22,500 nt of DNA, from NCBI RefSeq assembly GCF_964340395.1, contig NC_135556.1, positions 4,060,001-4,082,500 of the forward strand. Direction: 5' to 3'. The stretch is from Glandiceps talaboti (Eukaryota > Hemichordata > Enteropneusta > Spengelidae). The first letter of the stretch is position 1. Every line of letters starts with the position of its first letter. The position numbers and the translations under genes were made by a program. The notes beneath the pieces are model-generated. The model ran no database searches. It saw only the letters and a list, made by a program, of their open reading frames with translations, and was not told the origin of the DNA. Shown one piece after another: positions 12,106 to 22,337 of the stretch.

Positions 12106-12921
12106 TAATATCCACGCCTCGTTGTTTACGTTTGTACACATATTGACGTCGGCCAAACCACATAATAATTTAGATTCCTGGATTTGTAAACTAAGTAAGT
12201 TATACTCTTTTAACTTTAATTTCCCTTTGCTAACTCGCTAACTAAATGTTAATTTTCTTTACGGTAATGGTAACTCATGCTCTGACTCGCTAGACTAGTT
12301 ATTACCTTTATCAATTTCATTGCTACATTAAATTGTTTACCCGATGATAAGCTATGACGGGAATGTTACAGTATTTATAAATTGGTAAAAATTGTATTTA
12401 CCTAAGTATGACGTAATACATGCAGTTAATAAGTCCACGCATAGATGCAAGGTGTGACGTGTGAAAAACACGTTATATATAGGAAACTCAAAAACATCAA
12501 CTCAACGAACTGGCAAACTATGACAAATAGTTAATGATGTATTATGTTTTGATATATGTAACGCAACTCTTGACGTATTCATAGATTTATATACCATTTC
12601 AGAAACATAGAACATTTTGAAATGTGTATGCAGCATGATGTACGATTTTTAAGATTGTAAACTGTTCATGCAAGTTTATCGTCTTATTCTACCATCTTGC
12701 ACGACGTTATTGCCACTGTTGTTGCTTTAGTAGATGTGTATCAGCAGCTTTAATGTCTGAACACAGTGGGAATGTAATCGATTTTGGAGTCTTGTTTATG
12801 TTGAGTATCTTTCTGTGTTTCTTGAGATAGGAAGCGGTTTCAACAGAGACAAGACTGAGAACATTTCTACCCAAGACAAACATTTACATCATTCAACCAG
12901 ATTACATATACTTCCTCTGTC
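12106..12921. other. AT-rich non-coding sequence, nothing recognised
   Basis: Unique sequence rich in short A/T runs. No gene, RNA or array is seen. Confidence 0.6.
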
Positions 12922-12945
12922 TATATATATATGTGTGTGTGTGTG
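12922..12945. repeat. Short (TA)5(TG)7 microsatellite
   Basis: A TATATATATA run joined directly to TGTGTGTGTGTGTG. Confidence 0.9.
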
Positions 12946-13844
12946 CATTCAAGGTAATACTGAATTCAAAACACAAGAACAGTATATCTGTGTTCTTCAT
13001 ATTTTTAAGACACCCACTTTACTAGTTTCGGCATAACTGACATGTATTCTGAGCCTATTATAAATAGCTTCCTGTCCGCAGTCATGAAATAGACAGTACT
13101 GTTGTTGTCAAGTAGACTCCTACTGTATACAGACAGTAAAACTGCTTCTACCTATCTACTAGAACAACTGAGGCAATAAAGTGTATCCAGTAGGACGATT
13201 TTCATTATACATGGTGTTTTGAAAATAGATAACTAGTTATATAATAAAGCCAGAAAATATCCGACTTTCGTTCATCATATATAATTGCACGTTAAGTACA
13301 ATTTCTGACGATATGCATATTTTTTTAAATGTTCGACGGGACCTATTCCCGTAGAAACACAAAGAGATGTGGGAAACCGGAACGTCAACCATGTGAAAAA
13401 TTAATGCTCTCCGTCAACAAAGAATTGTTCTCGAAACACAGAGGTCAGTGTTTGCGCTTAAGCTGGATTATGTTATCTTTGAAATCATTATTCTTAGGGT
13501 TCAGAAAGGAAATAAAGCTTGCAGATTGACTTTTGACCTCTGCAGTACACGACCTCAATTAACATTACAAGTTATATTAAGCAGATATTCTTTCAATTAC
13601 ATGTATGTCGTGTTGCAAAGGGCTTTAATTCATCACGAACTGCGGTTCCCCACCTTGTATATTTAATTCCTGTTGAAGGCCCTGGATAAGTCTACAAATA
13701 TGCAGAAGCAATACTACTTATCCAAATGAAATCAAGTGAAAACATCAATTTGGTAATTGCTTGAAAAAGGAGTGTACTTTAATCTAGAATGAACAAAGTA
13801 TACTTTTGAATTAAGAGGTTTGGTAGTAACGCCAACTAATCATT
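12946..13844. other. Non-coding sequence, two weak overlapping frames
   Basis: Open frames of 66 residues (13329-13529) and 72 residues (13448-13666) overlap in different phases. Neither has a recognisable domain, signal peptide or clear splice partners, so they are not called as genes. No repeat is seen. Confidence 0.5.
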
Positions 13845-14735
13845 GTCACATAGCTTGTCACATGTGTAGTTGCGTCAGATATAACGTCAGCTACACGTGT
13901 ACTTATGTCAGGTGTATTGTGTAGCTATGTCAACGATATGTGAAACTGTGTCAGATGTATGTGTAGTGCCATCAGGTATGTGCATAGTTACATCAGATAT
14001 ATGTGTAGTGCCGTCAACTATGTGCATAGTAATACGTCAAATAGTCAAATATATATAGTGCCGTCAGCTATGTACATAGTTACGTTATATATATGTGTAG
14101 TAACGTCAGCTATGTGCATAGTTACGTTATATATATGTGTAGTAACGTCAGCTATGTGCATAGTTACGTTATATATATGTGTAGTAACGTCAGCTATGTG
14201 CATAGTTACGTTATATATGTGTGTAGTAACGTCAGCTATGTGCATAGTTACGTTATACATGTGTGTAGTAACGTCAGCTATGTGCATAGTTACGTTATAT
14301 ATGTGTGTAGTAACGTCAGCTATGTGCATAGTTACGTTATATATGTGTGTAGTAACGTCAGCTATGTGCATAGTTACGTTATATATGTGTGTAGTAACGT
14401 CAGCTATGTGCATAGTTACGTTATATATGTGTGTAGTAACGTCAGCTATGTGCATAGTTACGTCAGATATATATATGTAGTAACGTCAGCTACATGTGTA
14501 CTTTCGTTAGCTGTATGTGTCGTTATGTCACAAATATGCAAAGTAACGCCAGATACATGTGGAGTGCCTTCAGACAAATGTGTAGTGCCGTCAGCAATAT
14601 GCGAGGTTTCGTCATACATATGTGTAGTTACGTCAGGTATATGGGTAGTGCCTTCAGATATATGTCTGGTGCCGTCAGTGATATGCAAAGTTTCGTCATA
14701 TAGATGGGTAGTTATGCCAGATATATGGGATGTTA
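13845..14735. repeat. 21-bp satellite with 42-bp dimer higher-order core
   Basis: The core (about 14097-14462) repeats at exactly 42 bp: CAGCTATGTG occurs at 14107, 14149, 14191, 14233, 14275, 14317, 14359, 14401 and 14443. Each 42-bp unit is two related 21-bp halves, one containing GTAGTAACGTCAGC and the other ATAGTTACGTTATA, each followed by a TATGTG-type end. Flanking DNA (13845-14096 and 14463-14735) consists of diverged monomers with variable links such as AGTGCCGTCAG, AGTTTCGTCAT and AGTAACGCCAG. The layout is a homogenised multimer core with decayed monomeric edges. Because 21 and 42 are multiples of three, long open frames appear in two plus frames and one minus frame. Confidence 0.95.
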
Positions 14736-14849
14736 CAAGACAAAACAAAATACTATAAACCATACTGAGTAATATTAAACAACCTCATTTGTAAAACAAT
14801 GTCCTTAATCATTCTATGTAAGTCTGGAAAATGTTTTTTCAATTTAAAT

Positions 14850-15172
14850 TGTATTACAATTTATTGTGATATTATTTAGTTACTGTATTTATGACTTATG
14901 CAAATTTTATTACAATCTACTGACATTGGTCATTGTGATATTACCCAGTAAAACTGTGTAATGGCTTATGTAAATTCTACTATAATCTATTGACATTGTG
15001 GTATTACTTAGTAAAACTGTGTACTGACTTATGCAAAGTTGTATAACAATCTACTGAGATTGAGATATATATTATTTAGTAAAACTGTGAAAAATCTTAT
15101 GCAAATTGTATAATAATCTATTGACATTGTGTTATTGCTCATTAAAACTGTATATTGACTTATGCAAAGTGT
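14850..15172. repeat. 63-70-bp minisatellite, about 4.5 units, related to the 21-bp satellite
   Basis: CTTATG recurs at 14895, 14965, 15028, 15096 and 15159 (spacings 70, 63, 68, 63), each followed by a TACAATCTA-like and an AGTAAAACTGTG-like segment. A 63-bp unit split into thirds gives 21-mers that match the monomer of the downstream array at about 17, 15 and 17 of 21 positions by hand alignment. It therefore looks like an older trimeric form of the same satellite family, degraded by small indels. Confidence 0.85.
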
Positions 15173-15349
15173 ATGAATGCATTGAAGGCACTCAGAAGAT
15201 GTACGTTACATGTTACCAGTGTTATCGAGATTGTAACTTTAGTTTGATTTCTGTATGTAGTCTGAGTTTTATAAAGTCAAAGATACTTTTCCACGCATTT
15301 TGTTACAGCTTGAGGTCCTAGTACTAAAATAAACTAAACTTGAACTTAT
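15173..15349. other. Non-repeat spacer between two related satellite arrays
   Basis: Unique sequence, with a short AAATAAA-like string at its end (about 15327-15333). No gene is supported. Confidence 0.5.
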
Positions 15350-16200
15350 ATTATGATGACCTAATGAAATTCTGTAATAAGTTAGTGAACTTACGTAATG
15401 ACTTACTAAAATTGCATAATGCCTTAGTGATTGTGTAATGACTAGCTGAAAATGTCTACTGACTAACTGAAAAGTATAATGACTTAGTGAAATTATGTAA
15501 TGACTTAGTGAAATTGTGTAATGACTTAGTGAAATTGTGTAATGACTCAGTGAAATTGTGTAATGACTTAGTGAAATTATGTAATGACTCAGTGAAATTG
15601 TGTAATGACTCAGTGAAATTGTATAATGACTTAGTGGAATTGTGTAATGACTTAGTGAAATTGTGTAATGACTTAGTGAAATTGTGTAATGACTCAATGA
15701 AATTGTGTAATGACTCAGTGAAATTGTGTAATGACTTAGTGGAATTGTGTAATGACTTAGTGAAATTGTGTAATGACTTAGTGGGATTGTGTAATGACTT
15801 AGTGAAATTGTGTAATGACTTAGTGAAATTGTGTAATGACTTAATGAAATTGTGTAATGACTCAGTGAAATTGTGTAATGACTTAGTGGAATTGTGTAAT
15901 GACTTAGTGAAATTGTGTAATGACTTAGTGGAATTGTGTAATGACTTAGTGAAATTGTGTAATGACTCAGTGAAATTGTGTAATGACTTAGTGGAATTGT
16001 GTAATGACTTAGTGAAATTGTGTAATGACTTAGTGGAATTGTGTAATGACTTAGTGAAATTGTGTAATGACTTACTGAAATTGTGTAATGAATTACTGAA
16101 ATTGTGTAATGACTCAGTGAATTTGTGTAATGACGTAGTGGAATTGTTTATGACTCAGTGAAATTGTGTAATGACTTAGTGAAATTGTGTAATGACTTAG

Positions 16201-17184
16201 TGAAATTGTATAATGACTTACTGAAATTGTGTAATGACGTAGTGAAATTGTGTAATGACTCAGTGAAATTGTATAATGACTTAGTGAAAATGTGTAATGA
16301 CTCAGTGAAACTGTATAATGACTTACTGAAATTGTGTAATGACTTAGTGAAATTGTGTAATGACTCAGTGAAATTGTGTAATGACTCAGTGAAATTGTGT
16401 AATGACAGTGAAATTGTGTAATGACTTAGTGAAATTGTGTAATGACTTAGTGAAATTGTGTAATGACTTAGTGAAATTGTGTAATGACTTAATGAAATTG
16501 TGTAATGACGCAGTGAAATTGTGTAATGACTTAGTGAAATTGTGTAATGACTTAGTGAAATTGTGTAATGACTTAATGAAATTGTGTAATGACTCAGTGA
16601 AATTGTATAATGACTTACTGAAATTGTGTAATGACTCGGTGGAATTGTGTAATGACTTAGTGAAATTGTGTAATGACTTACTGAAATTGTGTAATGAATT
16701 ACTGAAATTGTGTAATGACTCAGTGAATTTGTGTAATGACGTAGTGAAATTGTTTATGACTCAGTGAAATTGTGTAATGACTTAGTGAAATTGTGTAATG
16801 ACTCAGTGAAATTGTATAATGACTTACTGAAATTGTGTAATGACGTAGTGAAATTGTGTAATGACTCAGTGAAATTGTGTAATGACTTAGTGAAATTGTG
16901 TAATGACTCAGTGAAATTGTGTAATGACTCAGTGAAATTGTGTAATGACTTAGTGAAATTGTGGAATGACTTAGTGAAATTGTGTAATGTCTTAGTGAAA
17001 TTGTGTAATGTCTTACTGAAATTGTGTAATGACTTAGTGAAATTGTGTAATGACTTAGTGAAATTGTGTAATGACTTACTGAAATTGTGTAATGACTTAG
17101 TGAAATTGTGTAATGACTTACTGAAATTGTGTAATGATGCAGTGAAATTGTGTAATGACTTAGTGAAATTGTGTAATGACTTAC
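16201..17184. repeat. 984-bp higher-order unit, first copy
   Basis: The block is about 47 monomers (47 x 21 = 987, less 2 bp and 1 bp deletions = 984). A line-by-line comparison with 17185-18168 found no mismatch. Marker variants shared by both copies include the GACAGTG and TTTATGAC deletions, a GACTCGGTGG unit, a GTGGAATGAC unit and two AATGTCTTA units. Confidence 0.95.
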
Positions 17185-18168
17185 TGAAATTGTATAATGA
17201 CTTACTGAAATTGTGTAATGACGTAGTGAAATTGTGTAATGACTCAGTGAAATTGTATAATGACTTAGTGAAAATGTGTAATGACTCAGTGAAACTGTAT
17301 AATGACTTACTGAAATTGTGTAATGACTTAGTGAAATTGTGTAATGACTCAGTGAAATTGTGTAATGACTCAGTGAAATTGTGTAATGACAGTGAAATTG
17401 TGTAATGACTTAGTGAAATTGTGTAATGACTTAGTGAAATTGTGTAATGACTTAGTGAAATTGTGTAATGACTTAATGAAATTGTGTAATGACGCAGTGA
17501 AATTGTGTAATGACTTAGTGAAATTGTGTAATGACTTAGTGAAATTGTGTAATGACTTAATGAAATTGTGTAATGACTCAGTGAAATTGTATAATGACTT
17601 ACTGAAATTGTGTAATGACTCGGTGGAATTGTGTAATGACTTAGTGAAATTGTGTAATGACTTACTGAAATTGTGTAATGAATTACTGAAATTGTGTAAT
17701 GACTCAGTGAATTTGTGTAATGACGTAGTGAAATTGTTTATGACTCAGTGAAATTGTGTAATGACTTAGTGAAATTGTGTAATGACTCAGTGAAATTGTA
17801 TAATGACTTACTGAAATTGTGTAATGACGTAGTGAAATTGTGTAATGACTCAGTGAAATTGTGTAATGACTTAGTGAAATTGTGTAATGACTCAGTGAAA
17901 TTGTGTAATGACTCAGTGAAATTGTGTAATGACTTAGTGAAATTGTGGAATGACTTAGTGAAATTGTGTAATGTCTTAGTGAAATTGTGTAATGTCTTAC
18001 TGAAATTGTGTAATGACTTAGTGAAATTGTGTAATGACTTAGTGAAATTGTGTAATGACTTACTGAAATTGTGTAATGACTTAGTGAAATTGTGTAATGA
18101 CTTACTGAAATTGTGTAATGATGCAGTGAAATTGTGTAATGACTTAGTGAAATTGTGTAATGACTTAC
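17185..18168. repeat. 984-bp higher-order unit, second copy
   Basis: Matches 16201-17184 base for base in manual reading, with identity running 8 bp further before the first difference (A at 17193, G at 18177). A tandem copy with no divergence in fast-evolving satellite DNA means either very recent unequal exchange or an assembly duplication. Confidence 0.95.
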
Positions 18169-18290
18169 TGAAATTGTGTAATGACTTAGTGAAATTGTGT
18201 AATGACTTAATGAAATTGTGTAATGACTTACTGAAATTGTGATGACGCAGTGAAATTGTGTAATAACGTAATAACGTACTGAAATGTATC

Positions 18291-19547
18291 ATGTCGAATG
18301 AAGCAATGGAATGCTTTTGCATGCCATAGGTAGTGTGCACATACATATCATGTGGAACCCATGTCTTTCAATGTCTTTTTACTTTTAACAAAATACAAGT
18401 CTTAAAGGTTAGTTCAGTTCATTTTGGTCCGTGTTAGTGGTTGGATATATCATAACATATCGGATGTTATGATGCTCAATGTAACCATTGCCACCACAAA
18501 AGTCCAGGTTCATGGTGTCAACGACGGACATAAAGGAAGCTGAAATTGAGCTCATCTCCCATACTTAATAACAACACCTATAAAAGAGCAAATCAAACAT
18601 CAAAGGTGTCCTTTAAAAACACTGACAAGGAAGAAACACTGCCTGTAACAATAATGTCGTAAGCTAATATAATTATGCGTTAATCACTCTACTCAAAAGA
18701 CCGGGGAGATCGCGGAAAATGGAATTTACAGAATTATATTTGCAAAGTAGGACATTATTGTATTCACGTGGTTTGGTGTAAACACATTCGTACTTTTCTC
18801 AGTTATTACTGAGTCATTTTCAGTTCAGTGAGAACTCAAGAAATGCGACCCATTTTTATTTCAGTTACACTCCGTAATTTAGGGAAATAAATCGATATTG
18901 ACAGTTTGAAGAAATTGGTTTGTCCACAGATGTGATTTGCATTAAATCTGTAAGATTTAGCTAATGGATCACGACGAAATGAACATCCCAATCAATTAGT
19001 CCATTCCAGAATTGAACGATTTTGAAAGATAATAATTCCTATTCATAGTGCGGATTTAGGATCGCAACTGACTTCCGGATGTTATTGGTAGTTCATTATG
19101 CATATTATTTTGCCGTATGACGTCAGAGCTGATATCGTCATTTGTTGACTATTTGTTATTCAATTCACGTAAAAACAGATGAGGATTAACATTGTGATCC
19201 CTGGCTTGTCTATTACGCTTACATTGAAAACCGTTGTAAATGTACAAAAAAAACCCAGTGGGATTACTCGAGGGTTGTTGCACTTGTCTAAATAGTATGG
19301 AAATGCAATTTACGTAGAAGGGTATAACAGTTTAATACTTTAAGGGGGGCAAAGGAGATACCGACTACGTCCTAACTGTTTCAGTTGATGTCAAGTAAAT
19401 AACGAAAGACATTTTCACCACCTCTGAATCGCGCGACTTCTCTATAAAATAAATATAAATGAAGTTATTAGCCAAGAATCGACCAATGTATACTGGGAAA
19501 GGGAATTGTGGGACACAATCAATCGAGGTGCCTAATTACCTATTTGT
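18291..19547. other. AT-rich non-coding sequence with one hairpin
   Basis: Unique sequence between two satellites, holding only the hairpin at 18449-18473 and short runs. No gene or RNA family is recognised. Confidence 0.6.
18449..18473. repeat. Perfect 10-bp inverted repeat, 5-base loop
   Basis: ATCATAACAT (18449-18458) and ATGTTATGAT (18464-18473) are exact reverse complements around ATCGG. It is the tightest hairpin I found outside the arrays. Nothing nearby identifies a transcript or element end. Confidence 0.75.
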
Positions 19548-20339
19548 GTCACCAGTAACCCTATCTATCAGTCTGTCTATTGTTTTATATGATGTCATCA
19601 GTACCTCTATCTATCAGTCTGTCTATTGTGTCTATCTGATGTCACCAGTAACCCTATCTATCAGTCTGTCTATTATTTTATATGATGTCATCAGTACCTC
19701 TATCTATCAGTCTGTCTATTGTTTCTATCTGATGTCATCAGTACCCCTATCTATCAGTCTGTCTATTGTTTCTACCTGATGTCATCAGTGCCCCTATCTA
19801 TCAGTCTGTCTATTGTTTCTACCTGATGTCACCGGTGCCTCTATCTATCAGTCTGTCTATTGTGTTTATCTGATGTCATCAGTACCTCTATCTATCAGTC
19901 TGTCTATTGTTTCTACCTGATGTCATCAGTACCCCTATCTATCAGTCTGTCTATTGTGTTTATCTGATGTCATCAGTGCCCATATATATATCAGTCTGTC
20001 TATTGTTTCTACCTGATGTCATCAGTACCCCTATCTATCAGTCTGTCTATTGTGTTTATCTGATGTCATCAGTGCCCATATATATATCAGTCTGTCTATT
20101 GTTTCTACCTGATGTCATCAGTACCCCTATCTATCAGTCTGTCTATTGTGTTTATATGATGTCATCAGTGCCCCTATCTATCAGTCTGTCTATTGTTTCT
20201 ACCTGATGTCACCAGTGCCCCTATCTATCAGTCTGTATATTGTTTCTACCTGATGTCATCAGTGCCCCTATCTATCAGTCTGTCTTGTTTCTCCCTGATG
20301 TAATCAGTATCCCTATCTATCAGTTTGTCTATTGTTTCC
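19548..20339. repeat. 47-bp minisatellite, 17 units
   Basis: GTCTGTCTAT-type cores occur at 19571, 19617, 19664, 19710, 19757, 19804, 19851, 19898, 19945, 19994, 20041, 20090, 20137, 20184, 20231, 20278 and (as GTTTGTCTAT) 20323. Spacing is mostly 47 bp, 46 in two early units and 45 in the last. Each unit also holds the odd palindrome CTGATGTCATCAG or a variant. Two units carry CATATATATATCAG in place of CCTATCTATCAG, making them 49 bp; they lie 96 bp apart, which marks a duplicated 49+47 dimer. Open frames in the array (e.g. 19907-20206) are repeat by-products. Confidence 0.97.
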
Positions 20340-22312
20340 AACTAATCTGTATGGAATGAAGATGACGATACCATTCGACCTGTAAGGTAGAAATAATAGA
20401 TACAAACACCAATGCTCACACGCAGAATTTCCAACCCCAGTGTACAGCATTTGGTTTATATCAAACGTGAATACGTTTATTTCTCGTATCGTTAGAGAAC
20501 TCACGGGATGCAGAGGTGATGAATGTTACCTTTCGTGCGATTCCTCTGTACTAGCTACGACCTCAGACTAGGTACAGCTCCCTAGACAAACCATAACCCT
20601 CAGATGACACTGATGACAATTCTTGGTTTAAAGGGTTTTGTCAATTTCAACGTCATCGTGCCAAATACAAACTGTTGATACCCCTAAACGTGGTATATGA
20701 CCCTATATTTGCAAGGTCATCCTCTACTCAATACAAGTCAATATCCATTACTACATAAAAGTCAAAAGCTTGGAGAGTGAAGCATTTAATGACATTAATA
20801 CTAGGCATGGTTTATCATAGTTTCCGTCTTAGACGCTGGAGATTGGATCTGTTACAGAGACTTATAATTCCTAATGAACAGTTCTCGTAAAGTAATCCTA
20901 TGTAATGGGATTGCAAATACAAGGCTACGGGCATACCCCCGTGGCGAGTAGTGAAGCGTGTGTGTTGAATGGCAAGTTCAGTACTTAATTACTTTGGTAT
21001 TGACATGATGCCAATGCCAAGTGCGTAAAATCTTCAAGACAATTTGATGAAAGTATATGACTTATGCAATATAAATAGCAACCTAGTTATGTGAGAATGC
21101 CATTTGAAAAAGGTTTGCCAATTTTCACCTCAGACATTGAAAACGTAAAGATTAAATTGATCAGCGATATGGTTGGTCGTAAATTAGTATAAAATAAACG
21201 TATTAGAAATGACAAACTTATACTTTATAACAAAAGTCACTGATGTGTTATTGTAGTCAAAAATGCAAAAGAAATCTACACCTCTTTATGTCATTTGTGA
21301 TGCAAGGATGTTGCATACTTATCAGTCATTTATTTAGTAACGCATGTAAAGTTAAATGACACGTTATCAATTAAATTCCTTGTTTGCCGTTCGTCCGCTT
21401 GCAGGTAGGTTTGTTGGTAGATTTAGAAAGAACAGACATATTTCGTTTTGCTCAAGCTTTCCGCGTTAGGCCATAAATTATACGACTGTACATGGAAAGA
21501 GTGTTCAAATTTCTTCAGAATAACTACACATATTTCTAAATAGTTGTCTAAACTTTGGATATTGACATTGATATTTGACCAGCCTAATAAGAATGATAGA
21601 TTAAGTATTAATCACCAGAAAAGTGAATTTTACACGGCATGCTAGCATTGTGTTATTTTTCTGTGTTTTTGCCTGTCAGCCTGGTAGGTTTTGGGGAAAT
21701 TTAAGGACGGTAAACTAAGTAATTAATGATTAATCCTTATGTGTTTTGCAATACTGTCTTCCAAAACACGCATCTCAATGTAAACCTTTAAGAAATTTAA
21801 AATGAATGAATAAATCTTATCTTTCATAACATTTTCACTTTATAATGCATTGATTTTATCGCCCACACAAAGCTAAAAGAATAATCATCACGATTCTTAA
21901 AATAACATGTTTAGAATTAGTTTCGCTCATATAGAAATCATTACCCCATTGACATTACATCTATAGATATTAATCTTTCAATGAAATTACGTAATTCCAA
22001 GACATGCTTGTTTTGTGTCTAAGATGATTAAGAAATGACAATCGTCAGAGCCTCAGGATCCCATAAGCTACTTGGAGAGATATATATTTAAACGAGTATA
22101 CTGATATCAGACAGACTGGCGCTATATCTCAGGATAATGTAAAATATTCAGTGATTGTAATGAAAGGACATAAAACTCAGCCAGTATGAATGTTATCATA
22201 ATCACAGTAGCTGTCTAACAATGATGTGATAGGACTGACAGATAAAACACAACATCGGGGAAGGACTGCCCAACAGTTCAATATTTACTGTTAGGTAGAA
22301 CACACGTTTGTT
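20340..22312. other. Long AT-rich stretch, nothing recognised
   Basis: About 2 kb of apparently unique sequence. Short frames only, with no recognisable motif. No array, RNA gene or element boundary is seen. Confidence 0.6.
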
Positions 22313-22337
22313 GTCGTGTCGTGTCGTGTCGTGTCGT
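22313..22337. repeat. (GTCGT)5 pentanucleotide microsatellite
   Basis: Five perfect 5-bp units followed by TCGTG. It is CpG-containing, unlike the other microsatellites in the window. Confidence 0.93.

Larger units (their letters stand above)
15350..18290. repeat. 2.9-kb satellite array of a 21-bp monomer, about 140 units
   Basis: The monomer core is TAATGACTTAGTGAAATTG plus a GT link. Variation is concentrated at a few places: TTA/TCA/GTA/GCA after TGAC, then GTG/CTG/ATG, AAA/GAA, and GTGTAA/GTATAA. The edges (about 15350-15480 and 18230-18290) are degenerate and the interior is well conserved. A few units carry small deletions that break the 21-bp phase: GACAGTGAAA (2 bp short, near 16406 and 17390) and ATTGTTTATGAC (1 bp short, near 16147, 16753 and 17737). 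A frame of VKLCNDL-like heptads on the plus strand and SLHNFTK-like heptads on the minus strand stay open for up to about 220 residues. Variants change first and second codon positions while third positions stay fixed, and the deletions break the frame, so the frames are by-products. The interior contains the 984-bp duplication listed separately. Confidence 0.98.

Noticed and set aside
13329-13666. Overlapping 66- and 72-residue frames as possible exon
   Set aside because: They are in different phases, of chance length for this composition, and without motif or convincing splice partners.
14093-14758. 221-residue open frame and overlapping plus and minus frames in the 42-bp array
   Set aside because: Several frames are open at once because no stop fits the 42-bp unit. 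There are no start context, splice or domain signals.
15487-16161. 224-residue open frame of CND-type heptads, candidate coiled-coil protein
   Set aside because: It lies wholly within the 21-bp satellite, whose period is a multiple of three. The minus strand is also open over part of the array. Variation spares third codon positions, and frame-breaking deletions are amplified with the repeat.
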